From Hippasteria phrygiana (lineage: Eukaryota; Echinodermata; Asteroidea; Valvatida; Goniasteridae), in contig JAZGUH010000333.1 in assembly GCA_037893225.1 (NCBI GenBank), forward strand, positions 1-64,000: 64,000 bases of DNA, written 5' to 3'. Numbering within the stretch: position 1 is the stretch's first letter; the number at the start of each line of letters is the position of its first letter. A model generated the notes under the pieces. It made no database searches. It had not been told where the DNA came from and saw only the letters and a program-made list of their open reading frames with translations. Both the position numbers and the translations under genes were made by a program. Shown here piece after piece: positions 10,405 to 24,600 of the stretch.

Positions 10405-13400
10405 CCGGCCACCATCCGTGTGCAGATTACCTTTTATTTATTGCTCCATGCCTGTCAAATTCCCTGGGGTATGGACTTGCTTTACTCATTCATAATTGCA
10501 TGAAATATCAACCAAATGCAGTAATTTTGACATGTATGTATAGCTTAGATCTGGCGCTACATGTTGCAATCATCGGCGGCTTCCCAGAGTTAAAACTTGT
10601 GGAGAAAATTCAAACCTCGCAATGTATATTTTCTTTCCGGCCAACATCTGTGTACATATTACCGTCTATTTATTGCTCCATGCATGTCAAATTCCCTGGG
10701 GTATGGACTTGCTTTATTCATTCATAATTGCATGAAATATCAACCAAATACAGTAATGTTGACATGTATGGATAGCTTAGATCTGGCGCTACATGTTGCA
10801 ATCATCGGCGGCTTCCTAGAGTTAAAACTTGTGGAGAAAATTCAAACCTCGCAATGTTTATTTTCTTTCCGGCCAACATTTGTGTACATATTACCGTCTA
10901 TTTATTGCTCCATGCCTGTCAAATTCCCTGGGGTATGGACTTGCTTTACTCATTCATAATTGCATGAAATATCAACCAAATGCAGTAATTTTGACATGTA
11001 TGTATAGCTTAGATCTGGCGCTACATGTTGCAATCATCGGCGGCTTCCTAGAGTTCAAACTTGTGGAGAAAATTCAAACCTCGCAATGTTTATTTTCTTT
11101 CCGGCCAACATCTGTCTACATGTTACCGTCTATTTATTGCTCCATGCATGTCAAATTCCCTGGGGTATGGACTTGCTTTACTCATTCATAATTGCATGAA
11201 ATATCAACCAAATACAGTAATTTTGACATGTATGGATAGCTTAGATCTGGCGCTACATGTTGCAATCATCGGCGGCTTCCTAGAGTTCAAACTTGTGGAG
11301 AAAATTCAAACCTCGCAATGTTTATTTTCTTTCCGGCCAACATCTGTGTACATGTTACAGTCTATTTATTGCTCCATGCATGTCAAATTCCCTGGGGTAT
11401 GGACTTGCTTTACTCATTCATAATTGCATGAAATATCAACCAAATGCAGTAATTTTGACATGTATGTATAGCTTAGATCTTTCGCTACATGTTGCAATTA
11501 TCGGCGGCTTCTTAGAGTTAAAACTTGTGGAGAAAATTCAAACCTCGCAATGTTTATTTTCTTTCCGGCCAACATCTGTGTACATATTACCGTCTATTTA
11601 TTGCCCCATGCCTGTCAAATTCCCTGGGGTATGGACTTGCTTTACTCATTCATAATTGCATGAAATATCAACCAAATGCAGTAATTTTGACATGTATGTA
11701 TAGCTTAGATTTGGCGCTACATGTTGCAATCATCGGCGGCTTCCTAGAGTTAAAACTTGTGGAGAAAATTCAAACCTCGCAATGTTTATTTTCTTCCCGG
11801 CCACCATCCGTGTGCAGATTACCTTTTATTTATTGCTCCATGCCTGTCAAATTCCCTGGGGTATGGACTTGCTTTACTCATTCATAATTGCATGAAATAT
11901 CAACCAAATGCAGTAATTTTGACATGTATGTATAGCTTAGATCTGGCGCTACATGTTGCAATCATCGGCGGCTTCCTAGAGTTAAAACTTGTGGAGAAAA
12001 TTCAAACCTCGCAATGTATATTTTCTTTCCGGCCAACATCTGTGTACATATTACCGTCTATTTATTGCTCCATGCATGTCAAATTCCCTGGGGTATGGAC
12101 TTGCTTTATTCATTCATAATTGCATGAAATATCAACCAAATACAGTAATTTTGACATGTATGGATAGCTTAGATCTGGCGCTACATGTTGCAATCATCGG
12201 CGGCTTCTTAGAGTTAAAACTTGTGGAGAAAATTCAAACCTCGCAATGTTTATTTTCTTTCCGGCCAACATTTGTGTACATATTACCGTCTATTTATTGC
12301 TCCATGCCTGTCAAATTCCCTGGGGTATGGACTTGCTTTACTCATTCATAATTGCATGAAATATCAACCAAATGCAGTAATTTTGACATGTATGTATAGC
12401 TTAGATCTGGCGCTACATGTTGCAATCATCGGCGGCTTCCTAGAGTTAAAACTTGTGGAGAAAATTCAAACGTCGCAATGTTTATTTTCTTCCCGGCCAC
12501 CAGCCGTGTGCAGATTACCTTTTATTTATTGCTCCATGCCTGTCAAATTCCCTGGGGTATGGACTTGCTTTACTCATTCATAATTGCATGAAATATCAAC
12601 CAAATGCAGTAATTTTGACATGTATATATAGCTTAGATCTGGCGCTACATGTTGCAATCATCGGCGGCTTCCCAGAGTTAAAACTTGTGGAGAAAATTCA
12701 AACCTCGCAATGTATATTTTCTTTCCGGCCAACATCTGTGTACATATTACCGTCTATTTATTGCTCCATGCATGTCAAATTCCCTGGGGTATGGACTTGC
12801 TTTATTCATTCATAATTGCATGAAATATCAACCAAATACAGTAATTTTGACATGTATGGATAGCTTAGATCTGGCGCTACATGTTGCAATCATCGGCGGC
12901 TTCTTAGAGTTAAAACTTGTGGAGAAAATTCAAACCTCGCAATGTTTATTTTCTTTCCGGCCAACATTTGTGTACATATTACCGTCTATTTATTGCTCCA
13001 TGCCTGTCAAATTCCCTGGGGTATGGACTTGCTTTACTCATTCATAATTGCATGAAATATCAACCAAATGCAGTAATTTTGACATGTATGTATAGCTTAG
13101 ATCTGGCGCTACATGTTGCAATCATCGGCGGCTTCCTAGAGTTCAAACTTGTGGAGAAAATTCAAACCTCGCAATGTTTATTTTCTTTCCGGCCAACATC
13201 TGTGTACATGTTACCGTCTATTTATTGCTCCATGCATGTCAAATTCCCTGGGGTATGGACTTGCTTTACTCATTCATAATTGCATGAAATATCAACCAAA
13301 TGCAGTAATTTTGACATGTATGTATAGCTTAGATCTGGCGCTACATGTTGCAATTATCGGCGGCTTCTTAGAGTTAAAACTTGTGGAGAAAATTCAAACC

Positions 13401-16400
13401 TCGCAATGTTTATTTTCTTTCCGGCCAACATCTGTGTACATATTACCGTCTATTTATTGCTCCATGCCTGTCAAATTCCCCAGGGTATGGACTTGCTTTA
13501 CTCATTCATAATTGCATGAAATATCAACCAAATGCAGTAATTTTGACATGTATGTATAGCTTAGATCTGGCGCTACATGTTGCAATCATCGGCGGCTTCC
13601 TAGAGTTAAAACTTGTGGAGAAAATTCAAACGTCGCAATGTTTATTTTCTTCCCGGCCACCATCCGTTTGCAGATTACCTTTTATTTATTGCTCCATGCC
13701 TGTCAAATTCCCTGGGGTATGGACTTGCTTTACTCATTCATAATTGCATGAAATATCAACCAAATGCAGTAATTTTGACATGTATATATAGCTTAGATCT
13801 GGCGCTACATGTTGCAATCATCGGCGGCTTCCCAGAGTTAAAACTTGTGGAGAAAATTCAAACCTCGCAATGTATATTTTCTTTCCGGCCAACATCTGTG
13901 TACATATTACCGTCTATTTATTGCTCCATGCATGTCAAATTCCCTGGGGTATGGACTTGCTTTATTCATTCATAATTGCATGAAATATCAACCAAATACA
14001 GTAATTTTGACATGTATGGATAGCTTAGATCTGGCGCTACATGTTGCAATCATCGGCGGCTTCTTAGAGTTAAAACTTGTGGAGAAAATTCAAACCTCGC
14101 AATGTTTATTTTCTTTCCGGCCAACATCTGTGTACATATTACCGTCTATTTATTGCTCCATGCCTGTCAAATTCCCTGGGGTATGGACTTGCTTTACTCA
14201 TTCATAATTGCATGAAATATCAACCAAATGCAGTAATTTTGACATGTATGGATAGCTTAGATCTGGCGCTACATGTTGCAATCATCGGCGGCTTCCTAGA
14301 GTTCAAACTTGTGGAGAAAATTTAAACCTCGCAATGTTTATTTTCTTTCCGGCCAACATCTGTGTACATGTTACCGTCTATTTATTGCTCCATGCATGTC
14401 AAATTCCCTGGGGTATGGACTTGCTTTACTCATTCATAATTGCATGAAATATCAACCAAATACAGTAATTTTGACATGTATGGATAGCTTAGATCTGGCG
14501 CTACATGTTGCAATTATCGGCGGCTTCTTAGAGTTAACACTTGTGGAGAAAATTCAAAGCTCGCAATGTTTATTTTCTTTCCGGCCACCATCCGTGTGCA
14601 GATTACCTTTTATTTATTGCTCCATGCCTGTCAAATTCCCTGGGGTATGGACTTGCTTTACTCATTCATAATTGCATGAAATATCAACCAAATGCAGTAA
14701 TTTTGACATGTATGTATAGCTTAGATCTGGCGCTACATGTTGCAATCATCGGCGGCTTCCCAGAGTTAAAACTTGTGGAGAAAATTCAAACCTCGCAATG
14801 TATATTTTCTTTCCGGCCAACATCTGTGTACATATTACCGTCTATTTATTGCTCCATGCATGTCAAATTCCCTGGGGTATGGACTTGCTTTATTCATTCA
14901 TAATTGCATGAAATATCAACCAAATACAGTAATGTTGACATGTATGGATAGCTTAGATCTGGCGCTACATGTTGCAATCATCGGCGGCTTCCTAGAGTTA
15001 AAACTTGTGGAGAAAATTCAAACCTCGCAATGTTTATTTTCTTTCCGGCCAACATTTGTGTACATATTACCGTCTATTTATTGCTCCATGCCTGTCAAAT
15101 TCCCTGGGGTATGGACTTGCTTTACTCATTCATAATTGCATGAAATATCAACCAAATGCAGTAATTTTGACATGTATGTATAGCTTAGATCTGGCGCTAC
15201 ATGTTGCAATCATCGGCGGCTTCCTAGAGTTCAAACTTGTGGAGAAAATTCAAACCTCGCAATGTTTATTTTCTTTCCGGCCAACATCTGTCTACATGTT
15301 ACCGTCTATTTATTGCTCCATGCATGTCAAATTCCCTGGGGTATGGACTTGCTTTACTCATTCATAATTGCATGAAATATCAACCAAATACAGTAATTTT
15401 GACATGTATGGATAGCTTAGATCTGGCGCTACATGTTGCAATCATCGGCGGCTTCCTAGAGTTCAAACTTGTGGAGAAAATTCAAACCTCGCAATGTTTA
15501 TTTTCTTTCCGGCCAACATCTGTGTACATGTTACAGTCTATTTATTGCTCCATGCATGTCAAATTCCCTGGGGTATGGACTTGCTTTACTCATTCATAAT
15601 TGCATGAAATATCAACCAAATGCAGTAATTTTGACATGTATGTATAGCTTAGATCTTTCGCTACATGTTGCAATTATCGGCGGCTTCTTAGAGTTAAAAC
15701 TTGTGGAGAAAATTCAAACCTCGCAATGTTTATTTTCTTTCCGGCCAACATCTGTGTACATATTACCGTCTATTTATTGCCCCATGCCTGTCAAATTCCC
15801 TGGGGTATGGACTTGCTTTACTCATTCATAATTGCATGAAATATCAACCAAATGCAGTAATTTTGACATGTATGTATAGCTTAGATTTGGCGCTACATGT
15901 TGCAATCATCGGCGGCTTCCTAGAGTTAAAACTTGTGGAGAAAATTCAAACCTCGCAATGTTTATTTTCTTCCCGGCCACCATCCGTGTGCAGATTACCT
16001 TTTATTTATTGCTCCATGCCTGTCAAATTCCCTGGGGTATGGACTTGCTTTACTCATTCATAATTGCATGAAATATCAACCAAATGCAGTAATTTTGACA
16101 TGTATGTATAGCTTAGATCTGGCGCTACATGTTGCAATCATCGGCGGCTTCCTAGAGTTAAAACTTGTGGAGAAAATTCAAACCTCGCAATGTATATTTT
16201 CTTTCCGGCCAACATCTGTGTACATATTACCGTCTATTTATTGCTCCATGCATGTCAAATTCCCTGGGGTATGGACTTGCTTTATTCATTCATAATTGCA
16301 TGAAATATCAACCAAATACAGTAATTTTGACATGTATGGATAGCTTAGATCTGGCGCTACATGTTGCAATCATCGGCGGCTTCTTAGAGTTAAAACTTGT

Positions 16401-16801
16401 GGAGAAAATTCAAACCTCGCAATGTTTATTTTCTTTCCGGCCAACATTTGTGTACATATTACCGTCTATTTATTGCTCCATGCCTGTCAAATTCCCTGGG
16501 GTATGGACTTGCTTTACTCATTCATAATTGCATGAAATATCAACCAAATGCAGTAATTTTGACATGTATGTATAGCTTAGATCTGGCGCTACATGTTGCA
16601 ATCATCGGCGGCTTCCTAGAGTTAAAACTTGTGGAGAAAATTCAAACGTCGCAATGTTTATTTTCTTCCCGGCCACCAGCCGTGTGCAGATTACCTTTTA
16701 TTTATTGCTCCATGCCTGTCAAATTCCCTGGGGTATGGACTTGCTTTACTCATTCATAATTGCATGAAATATCAACCAAATGCAGTAATTTTGACATGTA
16801 T
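10405..16801 (+). repeat. 2.2-kb block repeated at +4,176 bp (18-monomer period)
   Basis: Bases 10405-12625 match 14581-16801 over about 2,221 bp, bounded by a T/C difference at 10404/14580 and TATATATA against TATGGATA at 12626/16802. The shared block carries rare markers in the same order: TCTGTCTACATG, ATCTTTCGCT, TTGCCCCATG, AGATTTGGCG and CCACCAGCC. The 1,955 bp between the two copies is not part of the match. Confidence 0.82.
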
Positions 16802-19800
16802 GGATAGCTTAGATCTGGCGCTACATGTTGCAATCATCGGCGGCTTCCTAGAGTTCAAACTTGTGGAGAAAATTTAAACCTCGCAATGTTTATTTTCTTT
16901 CCGGCCAACATCTGTGTACATGTTACCGTCTATTTATTGCTCCATGCATGTCAAATTCCCTGGGGTATGGACTTGCTTTACTCATTCATAATTGCATGAA
17001 ATATCAACCAAATACAGTAATTTTGACATGTATGGATAGCTTAGATCTGGCGCTACATGTTGCAATTATCGGCGGCTTCTTAGAGTTAACACTTGTGGAG
17101 AAAATTCAAAGCTCGCAATGTTTATTTTCTTTCCGGCCAACATCTGTGTACATGTTACCGTCTATTTATTGCTCCATGCATGTCAAATTCCCTGGGGTAT
17201 GGACTTGCTTTACTCATTCATAATTGCATGAAATATCAACCAAATTCAGTAATTTTGACATGTATGGATAGCTTAGATCTGGCGCTACATGTTGCAATTA
17301 TCGGCGGCTTCTTAGAGTTAACACTTGTGGAGAAAATTCAAACCTCGCAATGTTTATTTTCTTCCCGGCCACCATCCGTGTGCAGATTACCTTTTATTTA
17401 TTGCTCCATGCCTGTCAAATTCCCTGGGGTATGGACTTGCTTTACTCATTCATAATTGCATGAAATATCAACCAAATACAGTAATTTTGACATGTATGGA
17501 TAGCTTAGATCTGGCGCTACATGTTGCAATCATCGGCGGCTTCCTAGAGTTAAAATTTGTGGAGAAAATTCAAACCTCGCAATGTTTATTTTCTTTCCGC
17601 CCAACATCTGTGTACATATTACCGTCTATTTATTGCTCCATGCCTGTCAAATTCCCTGGGGTATGGACTTGCTTTACTCATTCATAATTGCATGAAATAT
17701 CAACCAAATACAGTAATTTTGACATGTATGGATAGCTTAGATCTGGCGCTACATGTTGCAATCATCGGCGGCTTCCTAGAGTTAAAATTTGTGGAGAAAA
17801 TTCAAACCTCGCAATGTTTATTTTCTTTCCGCCCAACATCTGTGTACATATTACCGTCTATTTATTGCTCCATGCCTGTCAAATTCCCTGGGGTATGGAC
17901 TTGCTTTACTCATTCATAATTGCATGAAATATCAACCAAATGCAGTATTTTTGACATGTATGGATAGCTTAGATCTGGCGCTACATGTTGCAATCATCGG
18001 CGGCTTCCTAGAGTTAAAACTTGTGGAGAAAATTCAAACGTCGCAATGTTTATTTTCTTCCCGGCCACCATCCGTGTGCAGATTACCTTTTATTTATTGC
18101 TCCATGCCTGTCAAATTCCCTGGGGTATGGACTTGCTTTACTCATTCATAATTGCATGAAATATCAACCAAATGCAGTAATTTTGACATGTATGTATAGC
18201 TTAGATCTGGCGCTACATGTTGCAATCATCGGCGGCTTCCCAGAGTTAAAACTTGTGGAGAAAATTCAAACCTCGCAATGTATATTTTCTTTCCGGCCAA
18301 CATCTGTGTACATATTACCGTCTATTTATTGCTCCATGCATGTCAAATTCCCTGGGGTATGGACTTGCTTTATTCATTCATAATTGCATGAAATATCAAC
18401 CAAATACAGTAATTTTGACATGTATGGATAGCTTAGATCTGGCGCTACATGTTGCAATCATCGGCGGCTTCTTAGAGTTAAAACTTGTGGAGAAAATTCA
18501 AACCTCGCAATGTTTATTTTCTTTCCGGCCAACATTTGTGTACATATTACCGTCTATTTATTGCTCCATGCCTGTCAAATTCCCTGGGGTATGGACTTGC
18601 TTTACTCATTCATAATTGCATGAAATATCAACCAAATGCAGTAATTTTGACATGTATGTATAGCTTAGATCTGGCGCTACATGTTGCAATCATCGGCGGC
18701 TTCCTAGAGTTCAAACTTGTGGAGAAAATTCAAACCTCGCAATGTTTATTTTCTTTCCGGCCAACATCTGTGTACATGTTACCGTCTATTTATTGCTCCA
18801 TGCATGTCAAATTCCCTGGGGTATGGACTTGCTTTACTCATTCATAATTGCATGAAATATCAACCAAATGCAGTAATTTTGACATGTATGTATAGCTTAG
18901 ATCTGGCGCTACATGTTGCAATTATCGGCGGCTTCTTAGAGTTAAAACTTGTGGAGAAAATTCAAACCTCGCAATGTTTATTTTCTTTCCGGCCAACATC
19001 TGTGTACATATTACCGTCTATTTATTGCTCCATGCCTGTCAAATTCCCCAGGGTATGGACTTGCTTTACTCATTCATAATTGCATGAAATATCAACCAAA
19101 TGCAGTAATTTTGACATGTATGTATAGCTTAGATCTGGCGCTACATGTTGCAATCATCGGCGGCTTCCTAGAGTTAAAACTTGTGGAGAAAATTCAAACG
19201 TCGCAATGTTTATTTTCTTCCCGGCCACCATCCGTTTGCAAATTACCTTTTATTTATTGCTCCATGCATGTCAAATTCCCTGGGGTATGGACTTGCTTTA
19301 CTCATTCATAATTGCATGAAATATCAACCAAATGCAGTAATTTTGACATGTATGTATAGCTTAGATCTGGCGCTACATGTTGCAATCATCGGCGGCTTCC
19401 CAGAGTTAAAACTTGTGGAGAAAATTCAAACCTCGCAATGTATATTTTCTTTCCGGCCAACATCTGTGTACATATTACCGTCTATTTATTGCTCCATGCA
19501 TGTCAAATTCCCTGGGGTATGGACTTGCTTTATTCATTCATAATTGCATGAAATATCAACCAAATGCAGTAATTTTGACATGTATGTATAGCTTAGATCT
19601 GGCGCTACATGTTGCAATCATCGGCGGCTTCCTAGAGTTCAAACTTGTGGAGAAAATTCAAACCTCGCAATGTTTATTTTCTTTCCGGCCAACATTTGTG
19701 TACATATTACCGTCTATTTATTGCTCCATGCCTGTCAAATTCCCTGGGGTATGGACTTGCTTTACTCATTCATAATTGCATGAAATATCAACCAAATGCA

Positions 19801-19865
19801 GTAATTTTGACATGTATGTATAGCTTAGATCTGGCGCTACATGTTGCAATCATCGGCGGCTTCCC

Positions 19866-21721
19866 AGAGTTAAAACTTGTGGAGAAAATTCAAACCTCGC
19901 AATGTATATTTTCTTTCCGGCCAACATCTGTGTACATATTACCGTCTATGTATTGCTCCATGCATGTCAAATTCCCTGGGGTATGGACTTGCTTTATTCA
20001 TTCATAATTGCATGAAATATCAACCAAATACAGTAATTTTGACATGTATGTATAGCTTAGATCTGGCGCTACATGTTGCAATCATCGGCGGCTTCCTAGA
20101 GTTCAAACTTGTGGAGAAAATTCAAACCTCGCAATGTTTATTTTCTTTCCGGCCAACATCTGTGTACATATTACCGTCTATTTATTGCTCCATGCCTGTC
20201 AAATTCCCTGGGGTATGGACTTGCTTTACTCATTCATAATTGCATGAAATATCAACCAAATGCAGTAATTTTGACATGTATGTATAGCTTAGATCTTTCG
20301 CTACATGTTGCAATTATCGGCGGCTTCTTAGAGTTAAAACTTGTGGAGAAAATTCAAACCTCGCAATGTTTATTTTCTTTCCGGCCAACATCTGTGTACA
20401 TATTACCGTCTATTTATTGCCCCATGCCTGTCAAATTCCCTGGGGTATGGACTTGCTTTACTCATTCATAATTGCATGAAATATCAACCAAATGCAGTAA
20501 TTTTGACATGTATGTATAGCTTAGATTTGGCGCTACATGTTGCAATCATCGGCGGCTTCCTAGAGTTAAAACTTGTGGAGAAAATTCAAACGTCGCAATG
20601 TTTATTTTCTTCCCGGCCACCATCCGTGTGCAGATTACCTTTTATTTATTGCTCCATGCCTGTCAAATTCCCTGGGGTATGGACTTGCTTTACTCATTCA
20701 TAATTGCATGAAATATCAACCAAATGCAGTAATTTTGACATGTATGTATAGCTTAGATCTGGCGCTACATGTTGCAATCATCGGCGGCTTCCTAGAGTTA
20801 AAACTTGTGGAGAAAATTCAAACCTCGCAATGTATATTTTCTTTCCGGCCAACATCTGTGTACATATTACCGTCTATGTATTGCTCCATGCATGTCAAAT
20901 TCCCTGGGGTATGGACTTGCTTTATTCATTCATAATTGCATGAAATATCAACCAAATACAGTAATTTTGACATGTATGTATAGCTTAGATCTGGCGCTAC
21001 ATGTTGCAATCATCGGCGGCTTCCTAGAGTTCAAACTTGTGGAGAAAATTCAAACCTCGCAATGTTTATTTTCTTTCCGGCCAACATCTGTGTACATATT
21101 ACCGTCTATTTATTGCTCCATGCCTGTCAAATTCCCTGGGGTATGGACTTGCTTTACTCATTCATAATTGCATGAAATATCAACCAAATGCAGTAATTTT
21201 GACATGTATGTATAGCTTAGATCTTTCGCTACATGTTGCAATTATCGGCGGCTTCTTAGAGTTAAAACTTGTGGAGAAAATTCAAACCTCGCAATGTTTA
21301 TTTTCTTTCCGGCCAACATCTGTGTACATATTACCGTCTATTTATTGCCCCATGCCTGTCAAATTCCCTGGGGTATGGACTTGCTTTACTCATTCATAAT
21401 TGCATGAAATATCAACCAAATGCAGTAATTTTGACATGTATGTATAGCTTAGATTTGGCGCTACATGTTGCAATCATCGGCGGCTTCCTAGAGTTAAAAC
21501 TTGTGGAGAAAATTCAAACGTCGCAATGTTTATTTTCTTCCCGGCCACCATCCGTGTGCAGATTACCTTTTATTTATTGCTCCATGCCTGTCAAATTCCC
21601 TGGGGTATGGACTTGCTTTACTCATTCATAATTGCATGAAATATCAACCAAATGCAGTAATTTTGACATGTATGTATAGCTTAGATCTGGCGCTACATGT
21701 TGCAATCATCGGCGGCTTCCC
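19866..21721 (+). repeat. Tandem duplication of 4 monomers (928 bp)
   Basis: Bases 19866-20792 recur as 20794-21720. The flanking difference is TTCCCA against TTCCTA at 19865/20793. The unit contains the TCTATGTATTG, ATCTTTCGCT, TTGCCCCATG and AGATTTGGCG markers in successive monomers. The related stretches at 8.3-9.0 kb and 24.7-25.5 kb contain a single copy, so the duplication is local and recent. Confidence 0.85.
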
Positions 21722-22660
21722 AGAGTTAAAACTTGTGGAGAAAATTCAAACCTCGCAATGTATATTTTCTTTCCGGCCAACATCTGTGTACATATTACCG
21801 TCTATTTATTGCTCCATGCATGTCAAATTCCCTGGGGTATGGACTTGCTTTACTCATTCATAATTGCATGAAATATCAACCAAATACAGTAATTTTGACA
21901 TGTATGGATAGCTTAGATCTGGCGCTACATGTTGCAATCATCGGCGGCTTCTTAGAGTTAAAACTTGTGGAGAAAATTCAAACCTCGCAATGTTTATTTT
22001 CTTTCCGGCCAACATCTGTGTACATGTTACAGTCTATTTATTGCTCCATGCATGTCAAATTCCCTGGGGTATGGACTTGCTTTACTCATTCATAATTGCA
22101 TGAAATATCAACCAAATGCAGTAATTTTGACATGTATGTATAGCTTAGATTTGGCGCTACATGTTGCAATCATCGGCGGCTTCCTAGAGTTAAAACTTGT
22201 GGAGAAAATTCAAACGTCGCAATGTTTATTTTCTTCCCGGCCACCATCCGTGTGCAGATTACCTTTTATTTATTGCTCCATGCCTGTCAAATTCCCTGGG
22301 GTATGGACTTGCTTTATTCATTCATAATTGCATGAAATATCAACCAAATGCAGTAATTTTGACATGTATGTATAGCTTAGATCTGGCGCTACATGTTGCA
22401 ATCATCGGCGGCTTCCTAGAGTTAAAACTTGTGGAGAAAATTCAAACCTCGCAATGTATATTTTCTTTCCGGCCAACATCTGTGTACATATTACCGTCTA
22501 TTTATTGCTCCATGCATGTCAAATTCCCTGGGGTATGGACTTGCTTTATTCATTCATAATTGCATGAAATATCAACCAAATACAGTAATTTTGACATGTA
22601 TGGATAGCTTAGATCTGGCGCTACATGTTGCAATCATCGGCGGCTTCTTAGAGTTAAAAC

Positions 22661-22888
22661 TTGTGGAGAAAATTCAAACCTCGCAATGTTTATTTTCTTT
22701 CCGGCCAACATTTGTGTACATATTACCGTCTATTTATTGCTCCATGCATGTCAAATTCCCTGGGGTATGGACTTGCTTTACTCATTCATAATTGCATGAA
22801 ATATCAACCAAATGCAGTAATTTTGACATGTATAGCTTAGATCTGGCGCTACATGTTGCAATCATCGGCGGCTTCCTAGAGTTAAAAC
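22661..22888 (+). repeat. 228-bp monomer with 4-bp deletion, recombinant background (copy 6)
   Basis: It has the same recombinant arrangement as the copy at 10137 (ordinary TTCAAACC, CATTTGTG, TTCCCTGGGG, then the 4-bp deletion at about 22827-22836). It is the last deleted monomer in the window. It lies 12,524 bp (54 monomers minus 4 bp) after copy 5, within a longer repeated block. Confidence 0.92.
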
Positions 22889-24600
22889 TTGTGGAGAAAA
22901 TTCAAACGTCGCAATGTTTATTTTCTTCCCGGCCACCATCCGTGTGCAGATTACCTTTTATTTATTGCTCCATGCCTGTCAAATTCCCTGGGGTATGGAC
23001 TTGCTTTACTCATTCATAATTGCATGAAATATCAACCAAATGCAGTAATTTTGACATGTATGTATAGCTTAGATATGGCGCTACATGTTGCAATCATCGG
23101 CGGCTTCCCAGAGTTAAAACTTGTGGAGAAAATTCAAACCTCGCAATGTATATTTTCTTTCCGGCCAACATCTGTGTACATATTACCGTCTATTTATTGC
23201 TCCATGCATGTCAAATTCCCTGGGGTATGGACTTGCTTTATTCATTCATAATTGCATGAAATATCAACCAAATACAGTAATGTTGACATGTATGGATAGC
23301 TTAGATCTGGCGCTACATGTTGCAATCATCGGCGGCTTCCTAGAGTTAAAACTTGTGGAGAAAATTCAAACCTCGCAATGTTTATTTTCTTTCCGGCCAA
23401 CATTTGTGTACATATTACCGTCTATTTATTGCTCCATGCCTGTCAAATTCCCTGGGGTATGGACTTGCTTTACTCATTCATAATTGCATGAAATATCAAC
23501 CAAATGCAGTAATTTTGACATGTATGTATAGCTTAGATCTGGCGCTACATGTTGCAATCATCGGCGGCTTCCTAGAGTTCAAACTTGTGGAGAAAATTCA
23601 AACCTCGCAATGTTTATTTTCTTTCCGGCCAACATCTGTCTACATGTTACCGTCTATTTATTGCTCCATGCATGTCAAATTCCCTGGGGTATGGACTTGC
23701 TTTACTCATTCATAATTGCATCAAATATCAACCAAATACAGTAATTTTGACATGTATGGATAGCTTAGATCTGGCGCTACATGTTGCAATCATCGGCGGC
23801 TTCTTAGAGTTAAAACTTGTGGAGAAAATTCAAACCTCGCAATGTTTATTTTCTTTCCGGCCAACATCTGTGTACATGTTACAGTCTATTTATTGCTCCA
23901 TGCATGTCAAATTCCCTGGGGTATGGACTTGCTTTACTCATTCATAATTGCATGAAATATCAACCAAATGCAGTAATTTTGACATGTATGTATAGCTTAG
24001 ATCTGGCGCTACATGTTGCAATCATCGGCGGCTTCCTAGAGTTAAAACTTGTGGAGAAAATTCAAACGTCGCAATGTTTATTTTCTTCCCGGCCACCATC
24101 CGTTTGCAAATTACCTTTTATTTATTGCTCCATGCCTGTCAAATTCCCTGGGGTATGGACTTGCTTTACTCATTCATAATTGCATGAAATATCAACCAAA
24201 TGCAGTAATTTTGACATGTATGTATAGCTTAGATCTGGCGCTACATGTTGCAATCATCGGCGGCTTCCCAGAGTTAAAACTTGTGGAGAAAATTCAAACC
24301 TCGCAATGTATATTTTCTTTCCGGCCAACATCTGTGTACATATTACCGTCTATTTATTGCTCCATGCATGTCAAATTCCCTGGGGTATGGACTTGCTTTA
24401 TTCATTCATAATTGCATGAAATATCAACCAAATGCAGTAATTTTGACATGTATGTATAGCTTAGATCTGGCGCTACATGTTGCAATCATCGGCGGCTTCC
24501 TAGAGTTCAAACTTGTGGAGAAAATTCAAACCTCGCAATGTTTATTTTCTTTCCGGCCAACATTTGTGTACATATTACCGTCTATTTATTGCTCCATGCC

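Noticed and set aside
19866..21721. Assembly artefact as explanation for perfect duplicated blocks
   Set aside because: It cannot be excluded from sequence alone. However, repeated blocks of many different lengths, interleaved and with distinct boundary substitutions and private changes (34008, 45384, 23722), fit real array evolution better than a single collapse or duplication error.
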